Shown here in pieces: positions 16,755-25,965 of a stretch of DNA of 32,056 nucleotides. The notes under the pieces were generated by a model that was given only the letters and a program-made list of their open reading frames with translations, did not search any database and had not been told where the DNA came from. This stretch comes from Sergeia podlipaevii. Lineage: Eukaryota > Euglenozoa > Kinetoplastea > Trypanosomatida > Trypanosomatidae. The stretch covers positions 1-32,056 of the forward strand of contig JASANZ010002006.1 of NCBI GenBank assembly GCA_030849805.1. Direction: 5' to 3'. The position numbers and the translations under genes are program-made. Position 1 is the first letter of the stretch, and each line of letters starts with the position of its first letter.

Positions 16755-18623
16755 TCAGTGGACAGCGGAGTCTACTGACACTGGGGATTCTGTGAGATCA
16801 GACGCAGTCAGCTGCTCGGCGCTGCGTGGGGTCCCCAAAGACTTTGACGCTCCGCCTCCCCTTCCTTCACGACGCGGCACCCCTAGGCCCGCCGCCTGGT
16901 TTGATAAAGCAGGCGTCGAGAGATGCGGATCAAACGTGGCGAGGCGTGTGTTGCCCATGTTCACTGACTCGCGCTCCTGGGGACCACTATCGCTGGGAAA
17001 CAAAAAGTCACGCAACACACGATCCTTGCGCCGGCGATGGCGCACGTAGCTGTCGCGCACCTTCTCCTGTGTCACTCGCGTACCACCTTCCACGAGAGCC
17101 TTGGTGATGGCCTCAATCATGTCATCGTCCAGCCCGGTGAGCACCAACGGTTGCTGGCTGCCGGAAGACGCAATGGAAAAGGACGATGGCGTGCTATCCG
17201 CGTACTGGCGCACTTGACGCGACATGAGTGAAGAGTGCTTTGATGCCGCAGCAGCAGCAGCACTGCGGTCAGCGAGGTCGGCAGCAACAGGGCTAAGCCT
17301 CTCCATGCGGCCCGCTTCTTCCTCTCCTCCTAATCCTCGCGGGCTCCTGCTGCCTACAACCCCCGCTGCCTCGTCTGATGTCGTATGCACAGTGCTGAAA
17401 GAGGCATTAATTGACGACAAAATGCTCTGAGTACTGCTCCCTTCAACCGTCGCCAGCTCACTCGTCATGCGCCGCTGGACTTCCATCAATTTGTCCGTGC
17501 GCTGGGTGGTGCTCTTAAAGAAGAGGTCATTCAGTATCAGCTGCTCCGCCTTGGCGATATCTCCAGAGACAATCGCGAGGGCAGCCTGGACAGTGTCCAG
17601 GTCCTTCTGTGGGTGCTTGCGAGAGAGGTAGGACTCCGCGTAGCGAGTTGCATCGAAGGTCTTCTTGCCAGGATCCGCGTGCATGAGACAGTGCACATGT
17701 GACATTCGAGGCAGAGCCCGTGGTACATATTCCGAGGTCGCCTTCGTAAGAGAAACACGAGGCGTCACAGACGAACTTGTGATGAGATACCAGATAGCCA
17801 ACGTGGACGCCTCCTCTTCGGCTCTGGCGCCATACAGAAACACAGCAGGCCGTCCCCCCTTTACATCGCTCCTTCCATCCCCCTCCTCCATGGAGGAGTG
17901 GAGCGCTTTATCGATAAACTCAACAGCCGCGCGCACACCCGCCTCATTGAGAGAATCTGACGCCAGTGTACAGCGGTGAACGTGATCTTCACCAAGTACA
18001 TGAGCCGCTCTCGCTCTCACGCGCTCAGCCTCCCTCGCCTCGTCCTGCTGTGCTGCGCTCTCTCTTGGTGGCTTTGATGAGCCACACGTGCTGCCCCTCG
18101 GCATTGACGAAGAAGCAACATCAGTCATGTTGTCCGTACTCACTGCGCTGGTAGCTACCACAGCGGGTCTTTGTGTAGCTTGCTTTCTACGTTCCATCAA
18201 TTTTAAAATGTAGTCGTCTGCTGTCCGCGCCGCGTTCATGGCGAGGCCGCTGGTGCTCACCACCTTCGGAGAAGTACTGGTGTCAGGGGTAAGAGGATTC
18301 GACCCGGGAACCCTTGGTGAGGACAAGGAAGACATGGAAGCAGCCTTTGGCAAAGAGCCAGAGGAGGTAGGACGATTAGATGAGCATGGATCTACGCGCC
18401 AGGGCATCGGCTCCGGCGCTGAGACGCAGCACACCAAGTAGCGCCGTCGAAGCCTGGGAAGCGTGCAATCGCCGCTTGATAAGACGGTGTCAGCAGGAGT
18501 GGAGAGAAACGCAGCTGCCTCTGCAGTCGTGCCGATCAGCAAACGGTACTTGCTCACCACGCATATACTGCCATCATGCAATGGTGGCGACTTGGGGCTG
18601 TTGTCTTTGGTCGAGCAAGGCAT
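16755..18623 (-). CDS. Candidate dual-specificity-phosphatase-like pseudoenzyme
   Basis: The product is 622 aa from the ATG at 18623; the longer frame opens with TTG. An N-terminal Ser-Lys-Tyr-Arg-Leu-Leu-Ile-Gly (24-31) recalls the opening strand of dual-specificity phosphatases. It is followed by a strand near 60-70, then a Ser/Pro-rich insertion of about 130 residues. Next comes Ala-Val-Glu-Phe-Ile-Asp-Lys-Ala-Leu (233-241), the usual helix before the phosphate-binding loop. The loop region Val-Phe-Leu-Tyr-Gly-Ala-Arg-Ala-Glu-Glu-Glu-Ala (261-272) aligns without gaps to the family's His-Cys-x5-Arg-Ser, but Gly265 replaces the Cys and Glu271 the Arg. The following helix with Leu-Ala-Ile-Trp-Tyr-Leu-Ile is kept. 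Such a protein could not catalyse and might bind partners instead. Residues 341-369 form a UBA-like helical stretch, and 498-543 a basic helical segment. The assignment is inferred by pattern. Confidence 0.82.
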   Translation of the reverse strand: MPCSTKDNSPKSPPLHDGSICVVSKYRLLIGTTAEAAAFLSTPADTVLSSGDCTLPRLRRRYLVCCVSAPEPMPWRVDPCSSNRPTSSGSLPKAASMSSLSSPRVPGSNPLTPDTSTSPKVVSTSGLAMNAARTADDYILKLMERRKQATQRPAVVATSAVSTDNMTDVASSSMPRGSTCGSSKPPRESAAQQDEAREAERVRARAAHVLGEDHVHRCTLASDSLNEAGVRAAVEFIDKALHSSMEEGDGRSDVKGGRPAVFLYGARAEEEASTLAIWYLITSSSVTPRVSLTKATSEYVPRALPRMSHVHCLMHADPGKKTFDATRYAESYLSRKHPQKDLDTVQAALAIVSGDIAKAEQLILNDLFFKSTTQRTDKLMEVQRRMTSELATVEGSSTQSILSSINASFSTVHTTSDEAAGVVGSRSPRGLGGEEEAGRMERLSPVAADLADRSAAAAAASKHSSLMSRQVRQYADSTPSSFSIASSGSQQPLVLTGLDDDMIEAITKALVEGGTRVTQEKVRDSYVRHRRRKDRVLRDFLFPSDSGPQERESVNMGNTRLATFDPHLSTPALSNQAAGLGVPRREGRGGGASKSLGTPRSAEQLTASDLTESPVSVDSAVH

Positions 18624-19467
18624 CAAAACAAGAAGGAGGGGAAGGGAGAATGTAAAGATACAGTCCTTCTGTAGCAAGTGCCAGTTGATCTCTTTTCTTT
18701 TCTGCTTTCAGTGCAACACAGTAATATATATATATATATATAACTATAACACCAAACAAGGAAAAAGAGACGTTTGTGGCCAATGTTCAGGCGTTGAGCT
18801 ATATAGCAATGTGTATAATTATAAAAAAATATGTGTGAGGTGCGTTCTACACCGTATGCTCGTAAAAATTGTACACGGACACACTTATTTTATAAATGCA
18901 AAACAAAGGAAATATATATATATATATATGATACAATGAACGAGTACGCACGTCGCAATGAAACGAATGACAGCACTTAAGGAAAAAAACAAAAGAAGCG
19001 AAAACGTATATATATATATATTTTAAAAAATCTCAGTATAGTGTCTGGAGAAACAAAGCAGAAAACACGAATGATAATAGTAAGCCCAGCTTTTGGAAGA
19101 AAACAACTGGATGGAGAAAGCGATTTGGCACTAAAAGTACGTAGCCCACATCTTTGTAAAGAAAAAAAAAAAATGTTTCGTTACAAGTACATGCAAAAAG
19201 AAAAGCAAGAAAAAAAAAAGAAACAATATAGGCGCTAAGGGGACTCCCCCTCTGCAGCTCCATCCTACCATCTCCATCAGTTCAACATTTCTTTTCTCAA
19301 ACACCAACCAGGGGAATTGTAAGACTACTACACACTCACTTAGACACAAAGAAACTACATTGCAAAGGGGACACAGACAATTAAAGATATATATATGAAA
19401 CTGACGCAGACAGGCAAAAAAAAAAAAGAACGGCTCCCTCCTGTCCCCCATAAATCCCCATATCAGC
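18624..19467 (-). other. Intergenic region with TA repeats
   Basis: This 0.84-kb gap holds TA repeats at 18724-18742, 18911-18929 and 19008-19021, and several T-rich tracts on the minus strand. A 76-codon ATG frame (19263-19033) is rich in Phe and Leu from T runs and was not accepted. No RNA gene was recognised. Confidence 0.6.
18744..18772 (-). promoter_or_regulatory. Candidate trans-splice acceptor for the pseudophosphatase-like gene
   Basis: On the minus strand CGTCTCTTTTTCCTTG and further T/G bases lead to TTATAG, with the AG at 18745-18744. It gives a 120-nt 5' UTR with no ATG before 18623. A second C/T tract lies directly against the ATG, with its first AG inside the coding region at 18606-18605. 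Confidence 0.5.
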
Positions 19468-22400
19468 TCACTCCGCATCTTCTTCCTCCTCCTCTGTCAC
19501 TTCCTCATACTCATAAGAATAGGACTCCTCGTCGTCCTCCTCCTCGTTCTGATCTTGTCCTCGCCTCCCTTCTCCATCCTCACTGAACTCTGCGGACGAT
19601 TGCGGTACAAGCTGCTCGAGCGCGGAGAGAAAACGGTTAGCACTGTTGGGTTCTCTTTGTAAGGATAGCGCGGGTACAGCGGATGACATACCATGCGCAG
19701 AGAGGGCGGGAGACTCGGATAATGAGCGCTCCGGGGGCTTGAGTGCAGTGGTCGCCCATTGTGGCGGTTCATTGCCCTCCTCTTCCTCCACCTCTTCCTC
19801 GCCTTCGTCGTCGTCGTCGTCTGAAGGCAGAGGAGACACATGCGGCAGTGAAATGGTACCCTCACCTGTGTTGGAGCGATGCAAAGAGCTATCATGAGCC
19901 TCCTCCTCCTCCTCCTCCTCCTCTTCCTCATCATTGTCATCGTCATTGTCTTCGTCATCGCGATCGACCCCACCTTCCTCGGAGTACGGTGCTCGTAAGG
20001 GTAGCGGCGGCGTACTTCCCCGCGCAGATGCAGACCCGCGTCCTTCCTGCTCGCCACTGCCAGCCTCCTTTTCCTGCCGGCGGTGGTGTTCATCCGCCTC
20101 CCCCAACTCCTCTTTCTTCTCCTCAGAGGCAGCGTTGGCCTCGCCGGCCCTTCGTAACGCCTCAATAGTGGCAACTTTTTCACGATACAGAGCAATGTGC
20201 TGACGTGCCAGCGTATCATCGTTTGCGCCACTCAGCTGCCGGAAGACAAGTCGAATGAGAACCTCTACCTCGCTGTCCGTGTAGCGCCTGTAGTCACCAC
20301 TAGAGAGAAGATCATTGACCACGTCTCTATTGAGAACATACCGCACAAACAATGCAGGACGAGTAAAGAAATGACTCACCGCACTGCGCACGTCGGTGTC
20401 TGTAGGTGAAATGAGCTGCAAGGCAGTTTGCATTACAAGCAGGTCGGTGCGCAGTCGGGCACAGCCAGCTTCAGAGATGGCCTTGTCTCTCAAATGCGCC
20501 AGCTCCAACAGCACCAGCTCACTCGCAGGCTTCCCGAGTGTGAGACAGGTGTACTTGATCTTCTGCGTGGCGAGGTGCTGGCGCAGCAAGGTGTAGAAGC
20601 CGTTGACGCGACGTGTGTAAGCCTGCACAAAGTTATCTGCTGTTTTGGAGGACGCGACGACATTGAAGGACTCGTCGCGCAGCTGAGGAATAAAAAGAAA
20701 GGGCAGAAAACGGGCTTCAAGAGACAAGTAAAAGAGCGAAACCTGCGAGAGCGCGCACAGGCGAGAAAGATGGCCAAAAAGTCGACTATAACGCTTCGTC
20801 TCGCTGCTCACCTGCCCTGAAGCTTTAGGTGTCTTTCCAGTGCTCTTTGTAGGTGGTGCCTTGACATCGGCAGCGTACACGCTCTGCATGCTAGCAAGAA
20901 TAGCCGACAGACGCGATCCAGGCACCGCGCTGTCCGCATACCTGTCAAGCGCCAGAAGTCTGCCTGCCCCATCTTCACCATTTTCACCACTACCACCGCC
21001 TGCCCCTGGTGGTCCTAGAAGTGCCTCACGCCACAACGCGCGGAGCATCGCACCACACAGCCACTCCGTGGAGTAACACATCAACGCAAGTGCCACCACG
21101 GAGCCGTCATCGCGTAAGCACAGCTCTTGCGGGCTCAGAGCCCCAACACGTTCGTCAATAGTGCATGCATCGCCTGCCTCCAGCTCAGAAAGCACACCTA
21201 GAGTGGATGATGCGGCGGTCATCGCGTTATACTCATGCCCACTCGTGCGTTGAGAGCTGTTGTATCGATAGTACAAGTAGAGATCACTGTCCACGCAGGA
21301 GTGCGCCTGCCAAAGATTGGCCTCATCGCACAACGTGGCCCAGCGGCGACCTGGCGTACCACTGAAGGCCTCCTCAAAGTCCCGGTTGAGCACGCGATAA
21401 TGAATCGTTCCCCGGCCGATAAGTTGGACCTTACGCCGCAAAAAGACGGCTAGTTCAGTTACAAGCACCTCCGACGTGTTCTCCTCGACATCTTCGGCGA
21501 GGTGGAGGGGGAGAGTGCGGCAGATGGTCGAGATCTTCTGAAGCACACGGCCAACGTAGTACACGCACGCAAGCACAGGAAGCGGCGTGTCGGGCGTCAA
21601 AACTGCTGGCCACGCCGCCGAGAGCGGTGATGCTGCCCCTGCTAGTGTGGTTGTGGCTCTTGCGGAAGAAATTGAAGACTGACCGCAGGCAGCTGTCGCG
21701 GCTGAAGAAGAAACACCAGATACACCTGTATTGGGGGTCTTCTCCTCCGCAGACTGGATCGCCACCTCGGTGAGCTCGATCGTGTCGCCCATGTCCTGAC
21801 AGAGGCGCTGCAGCTGCTGAGAGTGGAAGGCGTATAAAGCAGGAATATAATTCGTCCTAATGTAGCGCCGCAGGAAGCCTATTACGCTTGCGTCCTGGCC
21901 CTTTCGGAGATCCGGGACTCGTTCTTGACACCGCGCATGGAAGGCAGCAGCGCATGTGTAGCACGTCAACGCGTTCATAGTAGTAAACACAAACCAGTTC
22001 CTCAATGCAGAAGCCTGACTGAGAACGAGGGGAGCCCCTCCGCCACCTACGCCACCACCTCCCACTTCTGCCCTCGCCAGCAGGCTTGCCGTGTCCAGTT
22101 GAGTCGCCGCGGCGGCTTGCCCGGAGGCTAACGCGCGTGCATCCGCTGCTTGGCGTGCCTCGCCCTGCACCTTCTTGACGGCACCTACGAGACTAAAAGA
22201 AACCGGCCCCACCTCTTCCATCATGCGAAGCAGCCCGCTGCCAGATTGATAGTAAGACAGCATCCTGTCCAGTGTCATGGTTGCGTCCTCGGCAGGTTGC
22301 CGGTCACCATCTCTCAAGAACTGCGACGTGCGCTGCATGCGGTTGAGTAAGTTCTTCTGGCGCAAGAAGGGCTCGAGCGTCACGGCGGCGTCACTGTCCT

Positions 22401-25056
22401 CCTCCACCTCCTTTGCATCACACAGAACGTGAAAAACGAACTCCATGTGGTAGTTGAGCTGTGCCCACAGTACTTGCAGATCCCACTGCTGTGTGAGCGC
22501 TTGTACCTCCGGCAGCAGCCATGCACGGACCGCGCGAGTGGCGTGCGCGGTGATGTGAGCCTGCGCCGCTCTTAGAGCGGCTACGACACCACCGCTAGCA
22601 TCTCCTTCGTCGCTGCTATCATCTGCCCGGTTGTTGTCCGCTGCTGATTCTTCACCCCGCTGCTGCTTCTGTTCCGCAACCATGCCTGACACCGTCTCCT
22701 CAAGACAGTCCAGTACGTCTTGCAAGCTGACAACTCCGACCGGCCACTGCAGGGCTCCAGACGACTCTACCTTGGCTGCCCGCGACTGCAAGTACAGCGG
22801 CACGTTCAGCGCTGCCCGTAGCTTCACAAATTGAGTCAGCTCCTGGCCCTGCTGCGGGGTCTGTCGCAGCTTCTTGGGATCGCGCGCGCGGCTCCACGTC
22901 GTCCACGCCTGCTCCATGGCAGTGTCAAAGAGTCCCGACAGCTTGCCAGCGTCGACAAACTTGTAAGCAGTGATGTCCCACTCATCACACGTCGCACGCG
23001 CGTCAAACGTGGTGGGCCGTACGATGAAGTCGGAGAGGAAGGGAAAGCACGCAACAATGACGGTCTTGATGAGGTAGTCCGCGTTGCGAAGAATTTTCTC
23101 GAGTTCCGTGAAGAGGGCAGAAAGCAGCGCGCGGAGGTCGCGACTCTGCACACGGGCAATGGCTTCCTCAGACGAGACGGTTTCGCTGGTTAGGTCAAAC
23201 GCGCGCACCCGCATCGCGCGGATGGTGGCCTCGCCCTCGGCTCCAGAAAGAACAGTGGTGGCACCTGACCGCCGCCGCCAGGCGTCGTAGAGACGCAGAA
23301 AGTGTGCAATGAAGAGTTCAACACTACGTGTCGCTCTAGAAAAGAAAGCCTCGTGGCAGTAATCCAATTTTCCCAATAAGAGGAGGCTCTTGACGCAGAG
23401 GGGGATAAACTGCAGGTACCCCTTCGTGATGTTGTTGTCACTGGAGTCATCAAATATGGTGTCAAGAATAGAGTATAGCGTGTGCGGAGTTGAAGCTGCC
23501 GCTGCTGAGGCGCCGGTTTCGGTTGTACCCATATTGCTCGCTGCTGCAGTCGCCGCCTGTCTGGGCAGTTGCCAGTACTTGCCCACTGTGTGCTGAACAT
23601 TTCGTGGTGCGTCATTCGTTGCAGTGGCTCTACCAGCCCCGGCGGCACCGTCAGCTCCATCCGCGTGTAAGCCAACACTGTCGTCTATCAGCTGCTGCAC
23701 TACCTGTGCGTCTGCCTCCAGTAACCGCTCTTGTCGAAACACACACGTGAGAAGATCTTCAATTATTTGGCTGTGCACGGTCGTCAGCGCTGACTCCACG
23801 TACTCGCGCAGAGACTGCGTGGCACGGACTTGGCTGATCCGATCTGCCCTCAGTGCTTGGCCGTGTTTCTGCAGAAGCTGCACAGCGGCGAGGTAGTGTC
23901 GTGTGTCCAGCAGACTCTTCACGTCGGATTCCACGGAGAGAGCATCCTGAATGCACTTCAGTGTATCTGAGAGAAACAGCGAGCGAGCGGCGCGTAGTCG
24001 CAGCGCGTGGAGCTGCTCAGCGTGACTGCTGAGCGATGTCTCAGCATCTGTGAGATGCCCCCTCAGTCCCGCAAGCGTGTCGTCGCTGCCAGAGACGGCG
24101 AGAATCATTTCAGAGAAGTCCGAGATGGCCTTGTTAAACTCGTCGTGATGGTGCTCAATGTACGTTCCGAGATCTGCATTGATGTCCTCCTCCAGCTCCC
24201 GGTAGGGCTCCAGCTTGGCCTCGATCTCAGCAGGGCGTGACTCCCCGCCAGTCGTCTCGGACGCAATAACGCCCACGACGTGCTTGTGAGGCACAAAGTT
24301 GGGCATCAGCAGCTCAGGGTCTACCTCCTCGAACAAGTCACGTGTGTTGAGAATGAAATCCCTATCCGCCGCGGATAACCCCTCCAGCTCCTCTTCGTCT
24401 TCCTCATCGTCATCGTAATAGACGCCGTTGCCACCGCCACCGCCGCCACGGAAATTAGTGAGGCCCACCGTCGTTGAGGTGCGGAACAGCTGTCGAGAGA
24501 GCTGGGTAGCGCCGGTCAACCCTCCTCCTGCCACAGTGCCCTTGCTCTGCCCAGCCGCACTCGTAATGCCAGAGACACCCACCGTTGCTAGTGAAGCACC
24601 CGGATTAAGCCCATTCGTAGCCCCAGACACGCGTTTGCCACCCGCGCTGGCTGCCCCGGCAGGCAGAGAAGTGTGTGCCACAGCTAATTCATCGTACTCC
24701 TCCTCGTATGACTCATTGTCGTCATTATGTGACGGACGCGCTTGTGCGCCAGTGCCGCCGCTCGCACCACCTCTCTGCTCTTGGGGGCTTGGTTGACTAA
24801 AGAGAAGAGCAGCAGAGGGACTGAACAAGCTACGGCCTTCCATGCCCCCGGCTCCAGCACCGCCAGTGGTCGCTGCATTTTGACGCAAGTATTCACCGGC
24901 GATAGATACACTATCCACACCTCCACCCGCTCTAGTTCTCCCAGATCCATATGGAGCTGCAGCTGCTGCTAAGCCACTGCCTGTAAGAAACGAGGAGGAA
25001 CCGGGAGGCGCCGCGTTGTTACTACCGCCAGCGGCGCTATATCGCCATGCGCACAT
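19468..25056 (-). CDS. SEC8: Exocyst complex subunit Sec8-like (EXOC4), greatly enlarged
   Basis: The product is 1862 aa from an ATG right after a clear acceptor. Residues 1-280 are Gly/Ala/Ser-rich with acidic patches and probably disordered. From about 281 the sequence takes on the N-terminal Sec8 pattern: Glu-Pro-Tyr-Arg-Glu-Leu, then Tyr-Ile-Glu-His-His-His-Asp-Glu-Phe-Asn-Lys-Ala-Ile (about 297-310), a coiled-coil of heptad-like leucines, and an Asp-Thr-Arg-His-Tyr-Leu-Ala-Ala-Val-Gln-Leu-Leu stretch matching the family's helical repeat. The middle, to about 1690, is helix-rich with Ala/Gly/Ser insertions, consistent with a CATCHR-type rod. The last 170 residues are Asp/Glu-dominated. 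Sec8 is one of eight exocyst subunits that tether secretory vesicles at the plasma membrane, in trypanosomatids near the flagellar pocket. Typical Sec8 is about 950-1100 aa; the excess lies in the two ends and in insertions. Confidence 0.85.
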   Translation of the reverse strand: MCAWRYSAAGGSNNAAPPGSSSFLTGSGLAAAAAPYGSGRTRAGGGVDSVSIAGEYLRQNAATTGGAGAGGMEGRSLFSPSAALLFSQPSPQEQRGGASGGTGAQARPSHNDDNESYEEEYDELAVAHTSLPAGAASAGGKRVSGATNGLNPGASLATVGVSGITSAAGQSKGTVAGGGLTGATQLSRQLFRTSTTVGLTNFRGGGGGGNGVYYDDDEEDEEELEGLSAADRDFILNTRDLFEEVDPELLMPNFVPHKHVVGVIASETTGGESRPAEIEAKLEPYRELEEDINADLGTYIEHHHDEFNKAISDFSEMILAVSGSDDTLAGLRGHLTDAETSLSSHAEQLHALRLRAARSLFLSDTLKCIQDALSVESDVKSLLDTRHYLAAVQLLQKHGQALRADRISQVRATQSLREYVESALTTVHSQIIEDLLTCVFRQERLLEADAQVVQQLIDDSVGLHADGADGAAGAGRATATNDAPRNVQHTVGKYWQLPRQAATAAASNMGTTETGASAAAASTPHTLYSILDTIFDDSSDNNITKGYLQFIPLCVKSLLLLGKLDYCHEAFFSRATRSVELFIAHFLRLYDAWRRRSGATTVLSGAEGEATIRAMRVRAFDLTSETVSSEEAIARVQSRDLRALLSALFTELEKILRNADYLIKTVIVACFPFLSDFIVRPTTFDARATCDEWDITAYKFVDAGKLSGLFDTAMEQAWTTWSRARDPKKLRQTPQQGQELTQFVKLRAALNVPLYLQSRAAKVESSGALQWPVGVVSLQDVLDCLEETVSGMVAEQKQQRGEESAADNNRADDSSDEGDASGGVVAALRAAQAHITAHATRAVRAWLLPEVQALTQQWDLQVLWAQLNYHMEFVFHVLCDAKEVEEDSDAAVTLEPFLRQKNLLNRMQRTSQFLRDGDRQPAEDATMTLDRMLSYYQSGSGLLRMMEEVGPVSFSLVGAVKKVQGEARQAADARALASGQAAAATQLDTASLLARAEVGGGGVGGGGAPLVLSQASALRNWFVFTTMNALTCYTCAAAFHARCQERVPDLRKGQDASVIGFLRRYIRTNYIPALYAFHSQQLQRLCQDMGDTIELTEVAIQSAEEKTPNTGVSGVSSSAATAACGQSSISSARATTTLAGAASPLSAAWPAVLTPDTPLPVLACVYYVGRVLQKISTICRTLPLHLAEDVEENTSEVLVTELAVFLRRKVQLIGRGTIHYRVLNRDFEEAFSGTPGRRWATLCDEANLWQAHSCVDSDLYLYYRYNSSQRTSGHEYNAMTAASSTLGVLSELEAGDACTIDERVGALSPQELCLRDDGSVVALALMCYSTEWLCGAMLRALWREALLGPPGAGGGSGENGEDGAGRLLALDRYADSAVPGSRLSAILASMQSVYAADVKAPPTKSTGKTPKASGQVSSETKRYSRLFGHLSRLCALSQVSLFYLSLEARFLPFLFIPQLRDESFNVVASSKTADNFVQAYTRRVNGFYTLLRQHLATQKIKYTCLTLGKPASELVLLELAHLRDKAISEAGCARLRTDLLVMQTALQLISPTDTDVRSAVSHFFTRPALFVRYVLNRDVVNDLLSSGDYRRYTDSEVEVLIRLVFRQLSGANDDTLARQHIALYREKVATIEALRRAGEANAASEEKKEELGEADEHHRRQEKEAGSGEQEGRGSASARGSTPPLPLRAPYSEEGGVDRDDEDNDDDNDEEEEEEEEEEAHDSSLHRSNTGEGTISLPHVSPLPSDDDDDEGEEEVEEEEGNEPPQWATTALKPPERSLSESPALSAHGMSSAVPALSLQREPNSANRFLSALEQLVPQSSAEFSEDGEGRRGQDQNEEEDDEESYSYEYEEVTEEEEEDAE
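19470..19990 (-). other. Highly acidic C-terminal tail of the Sec8-like protein
   Basis: The final 170 or so codons encode several blocks of consecutive Asp and Glu, including a run of ten Glu, separated by Ser/Pro-rich spacers and ending in an Asp/Glu/Tyr-rich segment. The DNA is correspondingly purine-biased on the coding strand with GAG/GAC repeats. Such a tail is not part of the usual Sec8 fold. Confidence 0.85.
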
Positions 25057-25062
25057 AGTCTA

Positions 25063-25124
25063 CTGAAAGAGAGAGAGAGAGAGATGATAATAAGATAGTA
25101 ATAATAATATAAATAAAAGCAACT
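25063..25124 (-). promoter_or_regulatory. Trans-splice acceptors for the Sec8-like gene
   Basis: On the minus strand a (TC)n tract ends in TTTCAG with the AG at 25064-25063, only 6 nt before the ATG. About 60 nt upstream, a (GTT)n repeat ends in TTTTAG with the AG at 25124-25123, giving a 66-nt leader. Both precede the same first ATG. Confidence 0.7.
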
Positions 25125-25126
25125 AA

Positions 25127-25150
25127 AACAACAACAACAACAACAACAAC
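25127..25150. repeat. AAC/GTT trinucleotide repeat
   Basis: About eight tandem AAC units on the plus strand read as GTT in the transcript. They sit directly upstream of the distal acceptor for the Sec8-like gene and may serve as part of its pyrimidine-rich signal. Confidence 0.85.
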
Positions 25151-25965
25151 GTAACAAAAACAAAATTACTCAGGCACGTGTAGAATTGAGAGTATATATG
25201 TATATATATATATATATCAAGTATATATATATGTTCAACTGAAAATGTACGTGCGCAAGATACGTTACGAGCCTCCTCCCCCCCGGCTTCACACCTTGAT
25301 TGCACACGCTAGGGTTAAAAAGGGGAAAAAAATGAAGAAGGAAGAGGAGGCGAGAGCGCTCTACCGCCGTGGGGAGTGAGGGAGCTTCGGTGTTGCTGGA
25401 CAAATATATATAGCAACACATCCACAGTAAGATAAAAGAAAGAGAAAAGCAGAAAGAAAGAAAGAGAGAGATATGTAGAGAAGATGGACAATCAAGAAAT
25501 GGATTACAAGAGCAGTGCATTTTATATGATCGATATAACTCTTGGGGATTAGAAACCGAAAGAACACTTGTTCTTCTCTCCATCTCTGTATTGTAACTCT
25601 TCAAAAAAAAAAATTGAAGAGAGAAACAAGAGAGAGAGAGAGAGAGAACTCTGTTCATCATCAAAGAACCAAAAGGAAACATACAAGCAACTAGTTGTGC
25701 CTGCAGTGACATTCATGAATTCTCATTTATTTTTTAATTTTTGATTTTTGTTTAGATAAATGATAATATTTAAAAAAAAAATCACATATAATTGGACAAT
25801 AATGACGTACGCTGTACGCACATCATGGCATTATGCTCCCCATCGCCTAGAAAGGAAGAAAGAGGAGGGAGGGGAGAGAATACATCCGCTCCCCACTCCA
25901 CTCCATCCCAAATCCAAACGTATAGAAAGAACGACACACACCCGCCCAGTTGAAAACAAACGCTT

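Larger units (their letters stand above)
25057..25965 (-). other. Intergenic region with GA, AAC and TA repeats
   Basis: This 0.9-kb gap holds the Sec8 acceptor, an AAC repeat (25127-25150), TA-rich repeats (25193-25235) and a GA repeat (25630-25649). A 180-codon ATG frame (25712-25170) spans the repeats and was rejected. No RNA gene was recognised. Confidence 0.6.

Noticed and set aside
19033..19263. 76-codon ATG frame downstream of the Sec8-like gene
   Set aside because: It is a Phe/Leu-rich translation of T runs with no recognised features.
25170..25712. 180-codon ATG frame between the uS17 and Sec8 genes
   Set aside because: It runs through CT, TA and other simple repeats, giving Ser-Leu and Ile-Tyr repeats, and has no convincing tract plus AG just upstream. 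It is most likely uS17 3' UTR and Sec8 leader.
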